From Limnobaculum parvum (GTDB lineage Bacteria > Pseudomonadota > Gammaproteobacteria > Enterobacterales > Enterobacteriaceae): 64,000 bases of DNA. The DNA is taken from NCBI RefSeq assembly GCF_003096015.2, contig NZ_CP029185.2, positions 2,576,001 to 2,640,000 of the forward strand, in the 5' to 3' direction. The position numbers and the translations under genes were made by a program. This document shows positions 36,943-46,479 of the stretch, in pieces (within the stretch, counting starts at the first letter, position 1; every line of letters begins with the position of its first letter). The notes beneath the pieces were generated by a model, which did no database searches, was not told the DNA's origin, and was given only the letters and a program-made list of their open reading frames with translations.

Positions 36943-37069
36943 ATTAATACTCCATTAACTGGCAATTAATAACGTCACTGAGCTGATAATGGAGCACAGT
37001 AAACCAATACGGCATCCTCATGAATCACCGTGTCGTATAAGCGCTCTTTTTATTATTTCACTAGCAAAC

Positions 37070-38629
37070 TCAGTGCAGACCTTTTTTGATAATTTTTCCC
37101 GAGCAACTTCTTGGTAAGCTCTTTCTGATTTCCAGAAAGGATGGCACTTTAAATTTGGCCATCTGGCTTTCACAAAACGAGAAGAACTCCTCTTCGGTTA
37201 TGACTTCGCCTTCATTGAGCACCACGAAGGCTTTAATCGCCTCATCACGAATCGAGTCCTTCAGGCCAATTACCGTGACGTCCATTATTTTGGGATGGGT
37301 AGAAATAATATTCTCCAACTCGACACAGGAAATATTTTCACCACTACGCTTGATCATGTTGCAGCTACGCTCAACAAAATAGAAAAAACCTTCGCTGTCT
37401 ACATAGCCATAATCACCGGTACGCAGCCAGCCATCAGCACACAATGCTTTAGCTGTCTCTTCGGGCATGCGGTAGTACTCTTTAAACAGGGTCTTGCCGG
37501 GGATGCCTTTAATGCAAATTTCCCCGGTGACGTTAGCCCCCAGTAGCGTTCCATCCCGATCGCGGATCTGCACTTGGTAGCCAAATCCGGCGCGACCAAT
37601 AGATGGCCAGCGGCGTTTATCTCCGGGGCGATCGCCAATGGCACCAACGATGGTCTCTGTCATACCGTAAGAGGTGAATAATCGAACGCCAAAACGCTGC
37701 ACAAAGGCATCTTTCTCCCTATCCGAGATATTGAGATAAAACAGCACCTCACGCAGGCAGTGCTGTTTTTCCCATGGCATTTGCGGTTGCATCATCATCG
37801 TTTTGATCATTAACGGTATACATTCGGTCACCGTCGCCCGGTATTTGCATACCTGAGCCCAAAAGGTACGTGCACTAAATTTCTCCAATAGCACAAAGGT
37901 CGCGCCTGCGGAGAATGCCGCCATCGCCGCAGTACACTGACAGTCAATATGGAAGGCTGGCATTGGCGTAAGGTAGATGTCATCCTGACGCAAAGCGCAT
38001 TGCCAAGAGGTATAGTAGCCAGCAAATCTCAGGTTATAGTGAGTGATCACCACCCCCTTGGGACGAGAGGTGGTACCGGAGGTAAACAATATTTCCGCCG
38101 TATCTTCAACATCGAGCGCTTCCCAATGCATCAAATGGAGGGGTTGAGCCTGTTTCAGATGATGAAAGTCCAGCACATTGGATAAGGGCTTATCTTCTGC
38201 CACCGGATCGATCAACATCAGTCGCTGTATGGGTGCCAGCGCCTCCTGCTGAATCTCCTGATACATGGCATAGAATTCCCTGCTGGTCACCACCATCAAT
38301 GCTTCACATTGGCTAATAATATAGGCGCTTTCATTTTTCAGCAGATTAGCGTTAACCGGTACCATCACCGCACCGATTTTCGCCAAACCAAACCAGCAAA
38401 AGAAAAACTCAGCACAGTTATTGAGATGCAAAGCTATCTTGTCGCCTTTAGCCACCCCCTGCGTATGAAAGAGATTGGCGGTACGGTTAATCTCCTCATT
38501 CAACTCACGGTAACTATATTCCAGCGCCAGCCCCTGAAGATTCTCTACAATCAATGCGGTTTTATCACCGTGCAGTTCCGCAAGGTCGTCCCACATTTGA
38601 CGTAAATCTTGTCTACCTACTATATCCAT
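37070..38629 (-). CDS. caiC: Crotonobetaine/carnitine--CoA ligase
   Basis: CaiC is an AMP-forming acyl-CoA synthetase that activates carnitine, crotonobetaine or gamma-butyrobetaine to start the CoA cycle. The 519-residue protein has the ANL P-loop motif EILFTSGTTSRPKGVVITH, the A5 motif FTSYGMTETIVG, the A7/A8 hinge WLRTGDYGYVDSEGFFYF and the C-terminal catalytic-lysine motif SLPRSCSGKIIKK. It is placed between caiB and caiD with gaps of 86 and 127 bases. Confidence 0.95.
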   Translation of the reverse strand: MDIVGRQDLRQMWDDLAELHGDKTALIVENLQGLALEYSYRELNEEINRTANLFHTQGVAKGDKIALHLNNCAEFFFCWFGLAKIGAVMVPVNANLLKNESAYIISQCEALMVVTSREFYAMYQEIQQEALAPIQRLMLIDPVAEDKPLSNVLDFHHLKQAQPLHLMHWEALDVEDTAEILFTSGTTSRPKGVVITHYNLRFAGYYTSWQCALRQDDIYLTPMPAFHIDCQCTAAMAAFSAGATFVLLEKFSARTFWAQVCKYRATVTECIPLMIKTMMMQPQMPWEKQHCLREVLFYLNISDREKDAFVQRFGVRLFTSYGMTETIVGAIGDRPGDKRRWPSIGRAGFGYQVQIRDRDGTLLGANVTGEICIKGIPGKTLFKEYYRMPEETAKALCADGWLRTGDYGYVDSEGFFYFVERSCNMIKRSGENISCVELENIISTHPKIMDVTVIGLKDSIRDEAIKAFVVLNEGEVITEEEFFSFCESQMAKFKVPSFLEIRKSLPRSCSGKIIKKGLH

Positions 38630-38715
38630 TCAATACCTACCCAATATTGCTGCACGGTTGGTGGGGGTGCAATGACGGCAAAACATGACTCAGTTAATGT
38701 TAATAACTAAAGGGG

Positions 38716-39933
38716 TTACCCCACCTTGGCCAAACCTTTAATTACCAGTTGTTGAATGTCCGCTTCACTGTAACCAACGTTGGCTAAAATGGCGGCAGTA
38801 TCCATGCCCAAGGTTGGCATGCCGCGCCAAATTTGCCCCGGATGATTCTTAAACTTCGGCATGACGTTAGGCCCTTTACAGTCCTGACCATCAATGGTTT
38901 GCCAATGGGTGATAGACTCACGGGCAACATACTGAGGATTACCTTCCAACTCAGGAATAGTAAGCACTTTAGTCGATGCAATTTTCAATTCAGCAAAACG
39001 AGCCAACACCTGAGCAATCGGCCTTTCGGCCAAAAACTCATCCAGTTTATCTTCAACAAATTGGCCTTTAGGACACTCAATACGGTGTATCAGTTGAGTA
39101 TCTTCCGGAATATCGGGGGTTCCCCACAGGGAGTCAATGCCCATATCCTTAAACATTTCCTGAATCTGATTCACACCCACCAGCTCCATGACGATGTAGC
39201 CATCCTGACATTTATACAGGCCGCAGCCGGTATAATAGGGGTCTTTACCTTTGGTCATACGCGGACAGACTTCGCCACCGTTAAAGTAGTCCATCATGAA
39301 GTACTGACCCATACGCAACATAACTTCGTACATTGCTACGTCGATACTTTCACCCACACCGGTCTCCCGCACCTTATGCAATGCAGCCAACGTGGCGGTG
39401 GTGACTGTCATACCAGAGAAATAGTCCGCCGTATAAGGGAAAGCCGGCATCGGTTGATCTTTATCACCATTTTGAATCAGATAGCCGCTAAAAGCCTGAG
39501 CAATGGTGTTATAAGCAGCAAGATTGGTGTACTCCGGCGTACCGTACTGACCAAAACCAGAGAGGTGAGCAATCACCAGCTTTTTGTTATGTTCCCACAA
39601 CACCTCATCGGTCATGCCACGACGGGAAAAAGCAGGGCCTTTACTGGCTTCAATGAAAATATCAGTCGTTTCAATCAGCTTCAGAAAGGCTTCACGCCCT
39701 TCGTCTTTAAAGATATTCAGTGACAGCGCGTGCAGGTTACGCCTTGAAAGTTGAGGGTAATTAGGTTGAATACGAATCGTATCGCCATAAGTGACGTTTT
39801 CGATCCAGATAACTTCAGCCCCCCACTCGGCAAACATTTGTCCGGCAAAAGGACCGGCGATCTCAATTCCGGAAAAAACTACCCGTAAACCGGAAAGTGG
39901 GCCGAATGTGGGCATGGATAACCGTTCAGACAT
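38716..39933 (-). CDS. caiB: L-carnitine CoA-transferase
   Basis: CaiB is a class III CoA-transferase that moves CoA between gamma-butyrobetainyl-CoA and carnitine or crotonobetaine. At 405 residues it equals E. coli CaiB. The catalytic Asp is Asp170 in FPYTADYFSGM (Asp169 in E. coli). The N-terminal VVFSGIEIAGPFAGQMFAEW and MYEVMLRMGQYFMMDYF match closely. A long antisense frame on the plus strand is only its shadow. Confidence 0.96.
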   Translation of the reverse strand: MSERLSMPTFGPLSGLRVVFSGIEIAGPFAGQMFAEWGAEVIWIENVTYGDTIRIQPNYPQLSRRNLHALSLNIFKDEGREAFLKLIETTDIFIEASKGPAFSRRGMTDEVLWEHNKKLVIAHLSGFGQYGTPEYTNLAAYNTIAQAFSGYLIQNGDKDQPMPAFPYTADYFSGMTVTTATLAALHKVRETGVGESIDVAMYEVMLRMGQYFMMDYFNGGEVCPRMTKGKDPYYTGCGLYKCQDGYIVMELVGVNQIQEMFKDMGIDSLWGTPDIPEDTQLIHRIECPKGQFVEDKLDEFLAERPIAQVLARFAELKIASTKVLTIPELEGNPQYVARESITHWQTIDGQDCKGPNVMPKFKNHPGQIWRGMPTLGMDTAAILANVGYSEADIQQLVIKGLAKVG

Positions 39934-40021
39934 AATTAGTAGCCTTTTGTATAGGCACCAGCTCAGGAATGCTTTAGATCAGTTCGTCACCAAAAGCATT
40001 CCCGTTCTCTGGTGAGAGTGA

Positions 40022-41164
40022 TTAACGATACTTTTTCAGTTCGGCACGGCCCAGAGTCAGAATCTGCATTTCATCGGACCCACCGGAAATGCGGTCAACC
40101 CGCAGATCACGCCAGAAACGTGTTACCCGATGGTCTCCAGCAATACCAATACCGCCCAACACTTGCATCGCGGAATCCACCACTTCAAAGGCAGCGTTAG
40201 CACAATAGAATTTACACATTGCCGCATCGCCAGACGTCATCTGGTCGTTATCGCTTTTCCAAGCTGATTCAAACAGCATGTTCTTCATGGCGTTCAATTT
40301 GATCGCCATATGGGCGAACTTTTCCTGAATCAGTTGGAAACGGCCAATCGTCTCACCAAACTGTACCCGCTGATTAGCATACTTAGCCGCATCTTCATAA
40401 GCGCAATAAGCGGTACCATAGTTGGTTAAAGCCACAATGAAACGCTCATGGTCAAACTCTTCTTTCACCCGGTTAAACCCGTTGCCTTCACGGCCAAACA
40501 TATCCTTCTCTTCCAGCTCGACGTTATCGAAGACGATTTCGCAGCAGCTATCCATTCGCAAACCGAGCTTCTCCAGTTTGGAAACTTTAACTCCCGGCTT
40601 ACTCATATCCACAAACCACTCGGAGTAAACAGGCTTATCCGGTGAGGCGGCATCCCGAGCCATCACCACGATATAAGGGGTATAGGCGCTACTGGTGATA
40701 AAGCACTTGCTACCGTTGAGATACACTTTGCCATTCTTGCGGGTGTAGTTAGTTTGCAGGCTACCCACGTCAGAACCAGCGCCCGGTTCGGTAATGGCCG
40801 AGTTCCACATTTGTTTGCCGGTGCCCTGAAACGCCATAATCTTATCGATTTGTTCCTGAGTACCTTCCCGCAGAACCGTATTGAAACCTCCCGGCAGCTG
40901 ATACAGCACATAAGTCGGTGCTCCCAAACGTCCTAGTTCGGCCCAAACCGCTGCCAGCGTGACGAAACCCGCTTCCAAACCGCCGTGCTCTTCCGGCAGC
41001 AGCAGGCTATCAAGCCCCATCTCTGCCAGCGCTCTCACAAAACGTTCAGGATACTCACTGTTACGGTCGCATTCCGCAAAATAGGCTTCCCAATTTTCCT
41101 GCGCCATCAAATCTCGAATACCGGCAACAAACAGTTCCTGTTCATCGGTCAATGTAAAATCCAT
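40022..41164 (-). CDS. caiA: Crotonobetainyl-CoA reductase
   Basis: CaiA is an acyl-CoA-dehydrogenase-fold flavoenzyme that reduces crotonobetainyl-CoA to gamma-butyrobetainyl-CoA, using electrons bifurcated through FixAB/FixCX. The 380 residues equal E. coli CaiA. FAD-binding segments WNSAITEPGAGSDVGS and CFITSSAYTPYIV are present, as is the C-terminal VLGGIGIAGDHRVTRFWRD and SGGSDEMQILTLGRAEL. It lies between caiT (34-base gap) and caiB. Confidence 0.95.
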   Translation of the reverse strand: MDFTLTDEQELFVAGIRDLMAQENWEAYFAECDRNSEYPERFVRALAEMGLDSLLLPEEHGGLEAGFVTLAAVWAELGRLGAPTYVLYQLPGGFNTVLREGTQEQIDKIMAFQGTGKQMWNSAITEPGAGSDVGSLQTNYTRKNGKVYLNGSKCFITSSAYTPYIVVMARDAASPDKPVYSEWFVDMSKPGVKVSKLEKLGLRMDSCCEIVFDNVELEEKDMFGREGNGFNRVKEEFDHERFIVALTNYGTAYCAYEDAAKYANQRVQFGETIGRFQLIQEKFAHMAIKLNAMKNMLFESAWKSDNDQMTSGDAAMCKFYCANAAFEVVDSAMQVLGGIGIAGDHRVTRFWRDLRVDRISGGSDEMQILTLGRAELKKYR

Positions 41165-41198
41165 AAGTAAAGCCTCTTCTATTTTCGATGTTAAAAGA

Positions 41199-42728
41199 TC
41201 AATATTTCCAATGAGTCGCTTTGGCGTCTTTCAGGAAAGAGATGGTTATCATTATGTTGACGAAGAACAGCGGACATCCTCCGGCAATAATCGCTGTCTG
41301 AATCGGCTTAAGACCACCTAATGCCAACAGGATGATGCCGATAATGCCAACCAGTACCGACCAGCCCACACGCACCCAAACCGGCGGTTCATCGTAACCA
41401 TTAGCCTCTTTGCAGGTTGACATGGCTAGCGTGTAAGAACAGGCGTTAATCAGGGTGACCGTGGCGATAAAACAGAGAATAAAGAACGCCCACATGGTGA
41501 CGGTGCTTAACGGCAATGCAGCCCATGTATGGATGATGGCCCTCGCCACACCGTGCTGTTCAATGATTTGAGGAATATTGATGGTTTGGTTATTGATCAG
41601 TGACAGGGTGTTACTGCCCAGAATGGTCCACAACAACCAAGTAGATGCTGTTAGACCGCCGACCATTCCCAGACACAATTGGCGTACGCTACGTCCTTTA
41701 GAGATACGCGCCAAGAAGATACACATCTGGATGCCGTAAACGATCCACCACGCCCAGTAGAATACCGTCCAGCCCTGTGGGAACCCACCCTTGCTAATTG
41801 CATCGGTATAAAACAACATACGGCCCACGTTCATCAGCAACACACCAACCGAGTCAGTGAAGTAATTCACCGTAAAGCTGGTTGCACCAATGATAAATAC
41901 CCAAGCTAGAATGATAATACTCAGATAGTTACGTACATCACTGGCAATCTTGATCCCTTTTTGCAGGCCAAACGCGACGCAAATGGCGTTAAAAACAATC
42001 CAGCAACCAATGATTAGCGCATCCAGTTCCAGAGTATGCGGAATACCAAACAGGTACTGAATACATTCAGTTACCAGCGGAGTTGCCAGCCCCAGACTGG
42101 TTCCCATCGCCAAAATCAGCGCCACTAAGTAGAGGTTATCCACCATTGTACCGACGATCCCTTTACAGCACTTCTCTCCCAGCAACGGTGCTAAGGTTCC
42201 GCTGGGCCGCATCACATTGATTTTTCTTACAAACATGAAGTAGCCAAACGCCACCGCCAAGAAGCTATAGGTTGCCCACGGCAATGGACCCCAGTGGAAT
42301 AGGCTGTAAGCCAAACCTAACTCTTTAGCCGGAGTAGAAAACGGTTCCAGACCAAACGGTGGAGAAGAAACGTAGTAATAAATCTCAATAGAACCCCAAA
42401 ACAGTACTGCAGCAGACGTACAGGAAGCGAACATCATGAAAATCCAGCTCAGCGTGCTAAATTCCGGCTTCTCATCCCCCAGAGTGCGATGGGCAAATGG
42501 CCCAAAAATCAGCCAGAACCAGCCACCGAACATCACGACCATGTACCATTCAAACGCCCATCCCCATTCGTAGGTGATGTAGTTAAATACCGCATTGATA
42601 ACCGCGTTGGATGCCTCCAGATCGCGCACCGTCAGATAACAAAGTATTCCCACTATAATCAGTGACGGAAAAAAGACTTTGGGTTCTATTCCCGTTTTCT
42701 TTTTACCTGTTTCATTTTCAGTTTTCAT
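41199..42728 (-). CDS. caiT: L-carnitine/gamma-butyrobetaine antiporter
   Basis: CaiT is a BCCT-family, sodium-independent antiporter with 12 TM helices that exchanges carnitine for gamma-butyrobetaine. The start at MKTENETGKKKTGIEPKVFF gives 509 residues (E. coli 504). The longer GTG frame to 42761 is not favoured. Substrate-site aromatic stretches FHWGPLPWATYSF and TVFYWAWWIVYGIQM (BCCT signature) are intact, as is GTSLGLATPLVTE. It is first gene of the cai operon. A six-codon coupled leader frame overlaps its start (see 42725-42745). Confidence 0.96.
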   Translation of the reverse strand: MKTENETGKKKTGIEPKVFFPSLIIVGILCYLTVRDLEASNAVINAVFNYITYEWGWAFEWYMVVMFGGWFWLIFGPFAHRTLGDEKPEFSTLSWIFMMFASCTSAAVLFWGSIEIYYYVSSPPFGLEPFSTPAKELGLAYSLFHWGPLPWATYSFLAVAFGYFMFVRKINVMRPSGTLAPLLGEKCCKGIVGTMVDNLYLVALILAMGTSLGLATPLVTECIQYLFGIPHTLELDALIIGCWIVFNAICVAFGLQKGIKIASDVRNYLSIIILAWVFIIGATSFTVNYFTDSVGVLLMNVGRMLFYTDAISKGGFPQGWTVFYWAWWIVYGIQMCIFLARISKGRSVRQLCLGMVGGLTASTWLLWTILGSNTLSLINNQTINIPQIIEQHGVARAIIHTWAALPLSTVTMWAFFILCFIATVTLINACSYTLAMSTCKEANGYDEPPVWVRVGWSVLVGIIGIILLALGGLKPIQTAIIAGGCPLFFVNIMITISFLKDAKATHWKY

Positions 42729-42745
42729 TGTTGTATCTGCCCCAT
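42725..42745 (-). CDS. Six-codon leader ORF coupled to caiT
   Basis: On the minus strand gaggag (42754-42759), 8 bases, then an ATG opens MGQIQQ. Its TGA overlaps the caiT ATG as atga. The good Shine-Dalgarno serves this tiny frame, while caiT's own ATG has only a poorly placed gggg. The pattern suggests caiT translation by coupling or reinitiation. Confidence 0.5.
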   Translation of the reverse strand: MGQIQQ

Positions 42746-42985
42746 GAAATATTCTCCTCACAATGGCAATATTGAGAGCTACATTTCTAAATAGAAACTA
42801 TCCATGTCACCTCTAATCGGTGAACACACCCCAGTATGAATTTGCTTTTTAAATTAAACATCAGAATCAGAAACCAGAATAGACAACACATTTAATATAT
42901 AAAAAATCCAAACCATATTCCTTAATGCAAAAAAAACAGCGAATGAATATTGGGTTTATAATGAAATCTGAGCGGTGAATAATCC

Positions 42986-42999
42986 GTGATCTTAATCAA
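42986..42999 (-). promoter_or_regulatory. FNR box in the cai/fix control region
   Basis: gtgatcttaatcaa differs from ttgat-N4-atcaa at one base. It fits the known anaerobic control of carnitine metabolism. The strand assignment is arbitrary for a palindrome. Confidence 0.7.
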
Positions 43000-43014
43000 G
43001 TTATGTCCTTGAAC

Positions 43015-43045
43015 TCATCTCATCGAAAATGAGTGTATGAGATGA
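43015..43045. promoter_or_regulatory. Candidate CaiF operator
   Basis: Perfect 9-bp inverted repeat tcatctcat / atgagatga with a 13-base spacer; after one mismatch two further bases pair. E. coli CaiF is reported to bind two 11-bp inverted repeats 13 bp apart in this same intergenic region. The architecture therefore fits, and a caiF gene is present at 49665. Confidence 0.7.
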
Positions 43046-43406
43046 TTTATTGCTTTTTCATTAAAAATAATATTTAAAATCAATTAAATAAAAATAAAAA
43101 CATCTACCAAAAAAGAGTTATATCCAGAGGTGTCACTTTCAATATTGGTGATCCAAGTATTATTTTGACCCAGTGAATCATGGTATTTCTATTGTCATCA
43201 GGATAATTTGATGTTGAGGAATGGATAAAGAGAATATTAATTAATCACATTAAGTTTAGTGAACTCTTTTATAGTCAATAACCACGTAAACATTTAAACG
43301 GCTTTACACATGCCGTTATATTATATTTTCCTTAATTTGTATTTTATTTATAATTTTGGAAATACTTCACAATATTGAAATATTATATTGCCTAATCGGA
43401 GAAGTG

Positions 43407-44180
43407 ATGAAAATAATTGCATGCTATAAGCTCATTCCCGAGGAGCAGGATATTACCGTCAACGGTGATGGCACGCTGAACCTCAGTAAAACAGATGCAA
43501 AAATCAGCCAATTCGACCTTAATGCCATTGAAGCTGCCTGTGCCTTAAAACAGCAAAATAACGACATTCATATTGTCGCCATGAGCACCGGTGGTGAAGC
43601 GCTGGCAAATCCCAAAGGGCGTAAAGACGTACTCTCTCGCGGCCCAGACGAACTGATTGTTATCTCTGAGCCGGGTCTGGAAAATGCACTCCCCCACCAA
43701 ACCGCAGCTATACTGGCCGCGGCCGCGCAAAAATCGGGTTTCGATCTGATACTGTGTGGTGATGGTTCTGCTGACCTTTATGCCCAGCAGGTTGGCCTGC
43801 TGCTGGGTGAAACCCTTGGCGTTACCGCCATTAACGGCGTCAGCCGTATTATCCAGCTTTCCGACACACAAATTCAGGTGGAACGGACTCTGGAAGATGA
43901 AGTGGAAACTTTAACCCTCAATCTGCCTGCGGTGGTCGCCGTTTCTACCGATATTAACGCCCCACAAATCCCGTCAATGAAGGCTATTCTCGGCGCAGCT
44001 AAAAAACCTGTGCAGGCCTGGCAACCAGCAGATTTAGGTTTAGGTAATGTCGCCTCTTACACCACATTGCTCAGCATATTGGCCCCTCAACAGAAAGCGC
44101 GAACCCGCGTGATCATTGAAGGCGATGGCGAAGAACAAATCGCCGCATTTGCAGAACACCTGCGTAAAGTAATCGGTTAA
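43407..44180 (+). CDS. fixA: Electron transfer flavoprotein beta-like subunit FixA
   Basis: FixA is the small ETF subunit of the FixABCX complex that delivers low-potential electrons to CaiA. The start at MKIIACYKLIPEEQD with cggagaag upstream gives 257 residues (E. coli 256). An upstream frame from 43356 adds 17 unrelated residues. The AMP/FAD site motifs KGRKDVLSRGPDELIV and LILCGDGSADLYAQQVG are conserved. It is first gene of fixABCX, divergent from caiT. Confidence 0.95.
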   Translation: MKIIACYKLIPEEQDITVNGDGTLNLSKTDAKISQFDLNAIEAACALKQQNNDIHIVAMSTGGEALANPKGRKDVLSRGPDELIVISEPGLENALPHQTAAILAAAAQKSGFDLILCGDGSADLYAQQVGLLLGETLGVTAINGVSRIIQLSDTQIQVERTLEDEVETLTLNLPAVVAVSTDINAPQIPSMKAILGAAKKPVQAWQPADLGLGNVASYTTLLSILAPQQKARTRVIIEGDGEEQIAAFAEHLRKVIG

Positions 44181-44192
44181 TGAGGGGATGAC

Positions 44193-45134
44193 ATGAGCAA
44201 ATTTTCAACTGTTTGGGTATTCAGCGATACAGCATCCCGTCTGCCGGAACTGATGGGTGCGGCCCGAGAGCTTGGCGAAAACATCCGTGTGATAGTTCAG
44301 GGTCATGAGCTGTCAGCTCAGGCCTTCCGCCTTGGGGCTGACGCGGCTTATGATGTAGGGACAATACCCGCCGATCGCATTATCGAAGACTATGCGGACA
44401 CGCTGGTACAAACCATCAAAAATCACAGCCAGAACGCACTGGTGCTGCTACCCGCCACCCGTCGCTGCAAAGCGCTGGCGGCTCGACTGGGTGCCCGTCT
44501 TACGGCGGGTGTAGTGAATGACGCCAACGAACTGGTGTTGCAGGATGGTCACTTAGTGGCAACCCATATGGTGTATGGTGGGCTGGCGTTCGGTAAGGAG
44601 CAAATTACCACGCCTTACGCGGTAACCACCCTGAACAGCGGCGTATTTGAAGCCACACAGGAAGACGCATCCCGCAGTGGTAATGCTATACCGTTGGAAT
44701 TTATCGCACCGAAAAATCCAATTATCTGTGTATCCCGTAACGTTAAGCAAAGTAACAGCGTCGACCTTGGCAAAGCACGGCGAGTGGTCAGCGTGGGCAG
44801 GGGTATCGGTAATCAGGCCAATATCTCTATTGCCGAAGCCCTCAGCAATGCAATGGGTGCCGAACTGGGCTGTTCACGTCCGGTAGCAGAAAATGAAAAG
44901 TGGATGGAGCGGGAACGCTATGTTGGTATTTCCGGCATTATGATCAAGCCAGAGCTTTATCTGGCGTTGGGTATCTCCGGTCAAATCCAGCACATGGTTG
45001 GTGCCAATGGCGCCCAAATCATTATGGCAATCAATAAAGATAAAAACGCGCCGATTTTCCAATACGCCGATTATGGTCTGGTCGGCGATCTGATGAAGAT
45101 CGTTCCCGCGCTAACTGAGGCGTTAAAACGTTAA
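44193..45134 (+). CDS. fixB: Electron transfer flavoprotein alpha-like subunit FixB
   Basis: FixB pairs with FixA to form the flavin-bifurcating ETF. At 313 residues it is identical in length to E. coli FixB. The N-terminal domain is degenerate ETF-alpha. The C-terminal FAD domain has GRGIGNQANISIAEALS and the signature YLALGISGQIQHMVGANG. It begins 12 bases after fixA. A stem-loop follows before fixC. Confidence 0.95.
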   Translation: MSKFSTVWVFSDTASRLPELMGAARELGENIRVIVQGHELSAQAFRLGADAAYDVGTIPADRIIEDYADTLVQTIKNHSQNALVLLPATRRCKALAARLGARLTAGVVNDANELVLQDGHLVATHMVYGGLAFGKEQITTPYAVTTLNSGVFEATQEDASRSGNAIPLEFIAPKNPIICVSRNVKQSNSVDLGKARRVVSVGRGIGNQANISIAEALSNAMGAELGCSRPVAENEKWMERERYVGISGIMIKPELYLALGISGQIQHMVGANGAQIIMAINKDKNAPIFQYADYGLVGDLMKIVPALTEALKR

Positions 45135-45140
45135 TGAAAC

Positions 45141-45169
45141 GGCGTAGCCACTCAAAGCTACGCCCTTTT
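45141..45169 (+). terminator. Terminator-like hairpin between fixB and fixC
   Basis: Stem ggcgtagc/gctacgcc with an 8-base loop and cttttat after it, inside an otherwise tight operon. It may reduce or attenuate fixCX expression, or shield the 3' end of fixAB mRNA. Confidence 0.6.
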
Positions 45170-45189
45170 ATCGTCTACCTGGAGACACT

Positions 45190-46479
45190 ATGTCCGAAGA
45201 TATCTTTGATACCATTATCGTCGGTGCGGGGCTGGCTGGCTGCGTTTGTGCACTGGTACTGGCGCGCGAAGGCGCGAACGTATTAGTTATTGAGCGCGGC
45301 AACTATGCCGGTGCCAAAAATGTTACTGGCGGCAGGCTGTACACCCACAGTCTGGAACGCATTATTCCCGGCTTTGCCGAACAGGCACCCGTTGAGCGCC
45401 GTATTACCCATGAGAAGATCTCGTTTCTTACCGATGACAGCGCCGTTACCCTTGATTACCACCGCGCTGGCGATGCCAAACCGCTAAAGGACTCCTACTC
45501 CGTATTGCGCGCCCAATTCGATCCTTGGTTGATGGCTCAGGCTGAAGCGGCAGGCGCACAGTTCATCTGTGGTATCCGCGTCGATAAACTGGTTCAGCGT
45601 GACGGAAAAGTAATTGGCGTTGAAGCGGATGGCGACGTGCTGGAAGCCCATACGGTGATTCTGGCTGAAGGGGTTAACGCCATTCTCGCTGAACAAATCG
45701 GTATGGCTCAACCGGTGTCTCCTGCTTCCGTTGCCGTTGGCGTCAAAGAGTTGATTGAACTCCCTCAAGATCTGCTGGAAGCGCGCTTTAATCTGGAAAG
45801 TAATCAAGGGGCAGCCTGGCTATTTGCCGGTACCCCTTCAGATGGTCAGATGGGCGGTGGTTTCCTGTATACCAACCGCAATACCCTCTCTCTGGGGCTG
45901 GTATATGGTTTGCACCACATCGAACAGGCAAACAAATCTGTACCGCAAATGTTGGAAGATTTTAAACATCACCCAGCAGTACGATCGCTGATTGCCGGAG
46001 GAAAAACCATTGAGTATGCCGCTCATGTCGTGCCGGAGGCGGGTATCAATATGATGCCAAAACTGATTGGTGACGGCGTTCTGATCGCCGGTGATACCGC
46101 TGGTATGTGCCTCAACCTTGGCTTTACTATTCGCGGTATGGATTTAGCCATCGCCTCCGGCGAAGCCGCAGCCCGAGCCGTGCTGGATGCCAAAGCCAAA
46201 AACGATTTCAGCGCTCAGGGATTAAGCAGCTATACCCAGCATCTGGAAAACCTGTCGGTAATGCAAGATCTACGTCACTATCGCAACGTTCCCGCCATGA
46301 TGGATAACCCACGCATGTTCACCCAATACCCTCAAATGGCCGCCAATATTATGGCAGATTTGTTCACCATTGACGGGCAGCCCCCGCAGCCGTTACGTAA
46401 AAAAATCATGCGCCACGGAAAACAAGTCGGCTATCTGAATCTGCTTAAGGACGGTATTAAAGGAGTAACTGCGCTATGA
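45190..46479 (+). CDS. fixC: FixC, ETF-quinone oxidoreductase-like flavoprotein
   Basis: FixC is the FAD protein that passes electrons between FixAB and the quinone or CoA-ester side of the complex. The 429-residue protein has the N-terminal FAD motif DTIIVGAGLAGCVCALVLA with the following acidic VIERGNYAG. GVLIAGDTAGMCLNLGFTIRGMDLAIASG near residue 300 is the second FAD-contact motif of geranylgeranyl-reductase/ETF-QO relatives. The stop overlaps the fixX start (atga). Confidence 0.95.
   Translation: MSEDIFDTIIVGAGLAGCVCALVLAREGANVLVIERGNYAGAKNVTGGRLYTHSLERIIPGFAEQAPVERRITHEKISFLTDDSAVTLDYHRAGDAKPLKDSYSVLRAQFDPWLMAQAEAAGAQFICGIRVDKLVQRDGKVIGVEADGDVLEAHTVILAEGVNAILAEQIGMAQPVSPASVAVGVKELIELPQDLLEARFNLESNQGAAWLFAGTPSDGQMGGGFLYTNRNTLSLGLVYGLHHIEQANKSVPQMLEDFKHHPAVRSLIAGGKTIEYAAHVVPEAGINMMPKLIGDGVLIAGDTAGMCLNLGFTIRGMDLAIASGEAAARAVLDAKAKNDFSAQGLSSYTQHLENLSVMQDLRHYRNVPAMMDNPRMFTQYPQMAANIMADLFTIDGQPPQPLRKKIMRHGKQVGYLNLLKDGIKGVTAL

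Larger units (their letters stand above)
42729..43406. promoter_or_regulatory. Divergent caiT/fixA control region
   Basis: This 678-base AT-rich region separates caiTABCD from fixABCX-yaaU. It contains an FNR-like box and a CaiF-like inverted repeat, annotated separately. An inverted repeat gtcacc-N8-ggtgaac also lies at about 42805-42824, of unknown binder: it is in the wrong orientation for CRP. In E. coli the same region is controlled by CaiF, FNR, CRP and H-NS. No gene is seen in it. Confidence 0.75.

Noticed and set aside
38833..39723. 296-codon open frame antisense to caiB
   Set aside because: It is exactly opposite a well-conserved gene, has no ribosome-binding site of note, and its translation resembles no protein; codon bias of caiB explains the open frame.
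42805..42824. Inverted repeat considered as a CRP site for cai
   Set aside because: It has tcac on the left and gtga on the right, the reverse of tgtga-N6-tcaca; kept only as an unassigned repeat.
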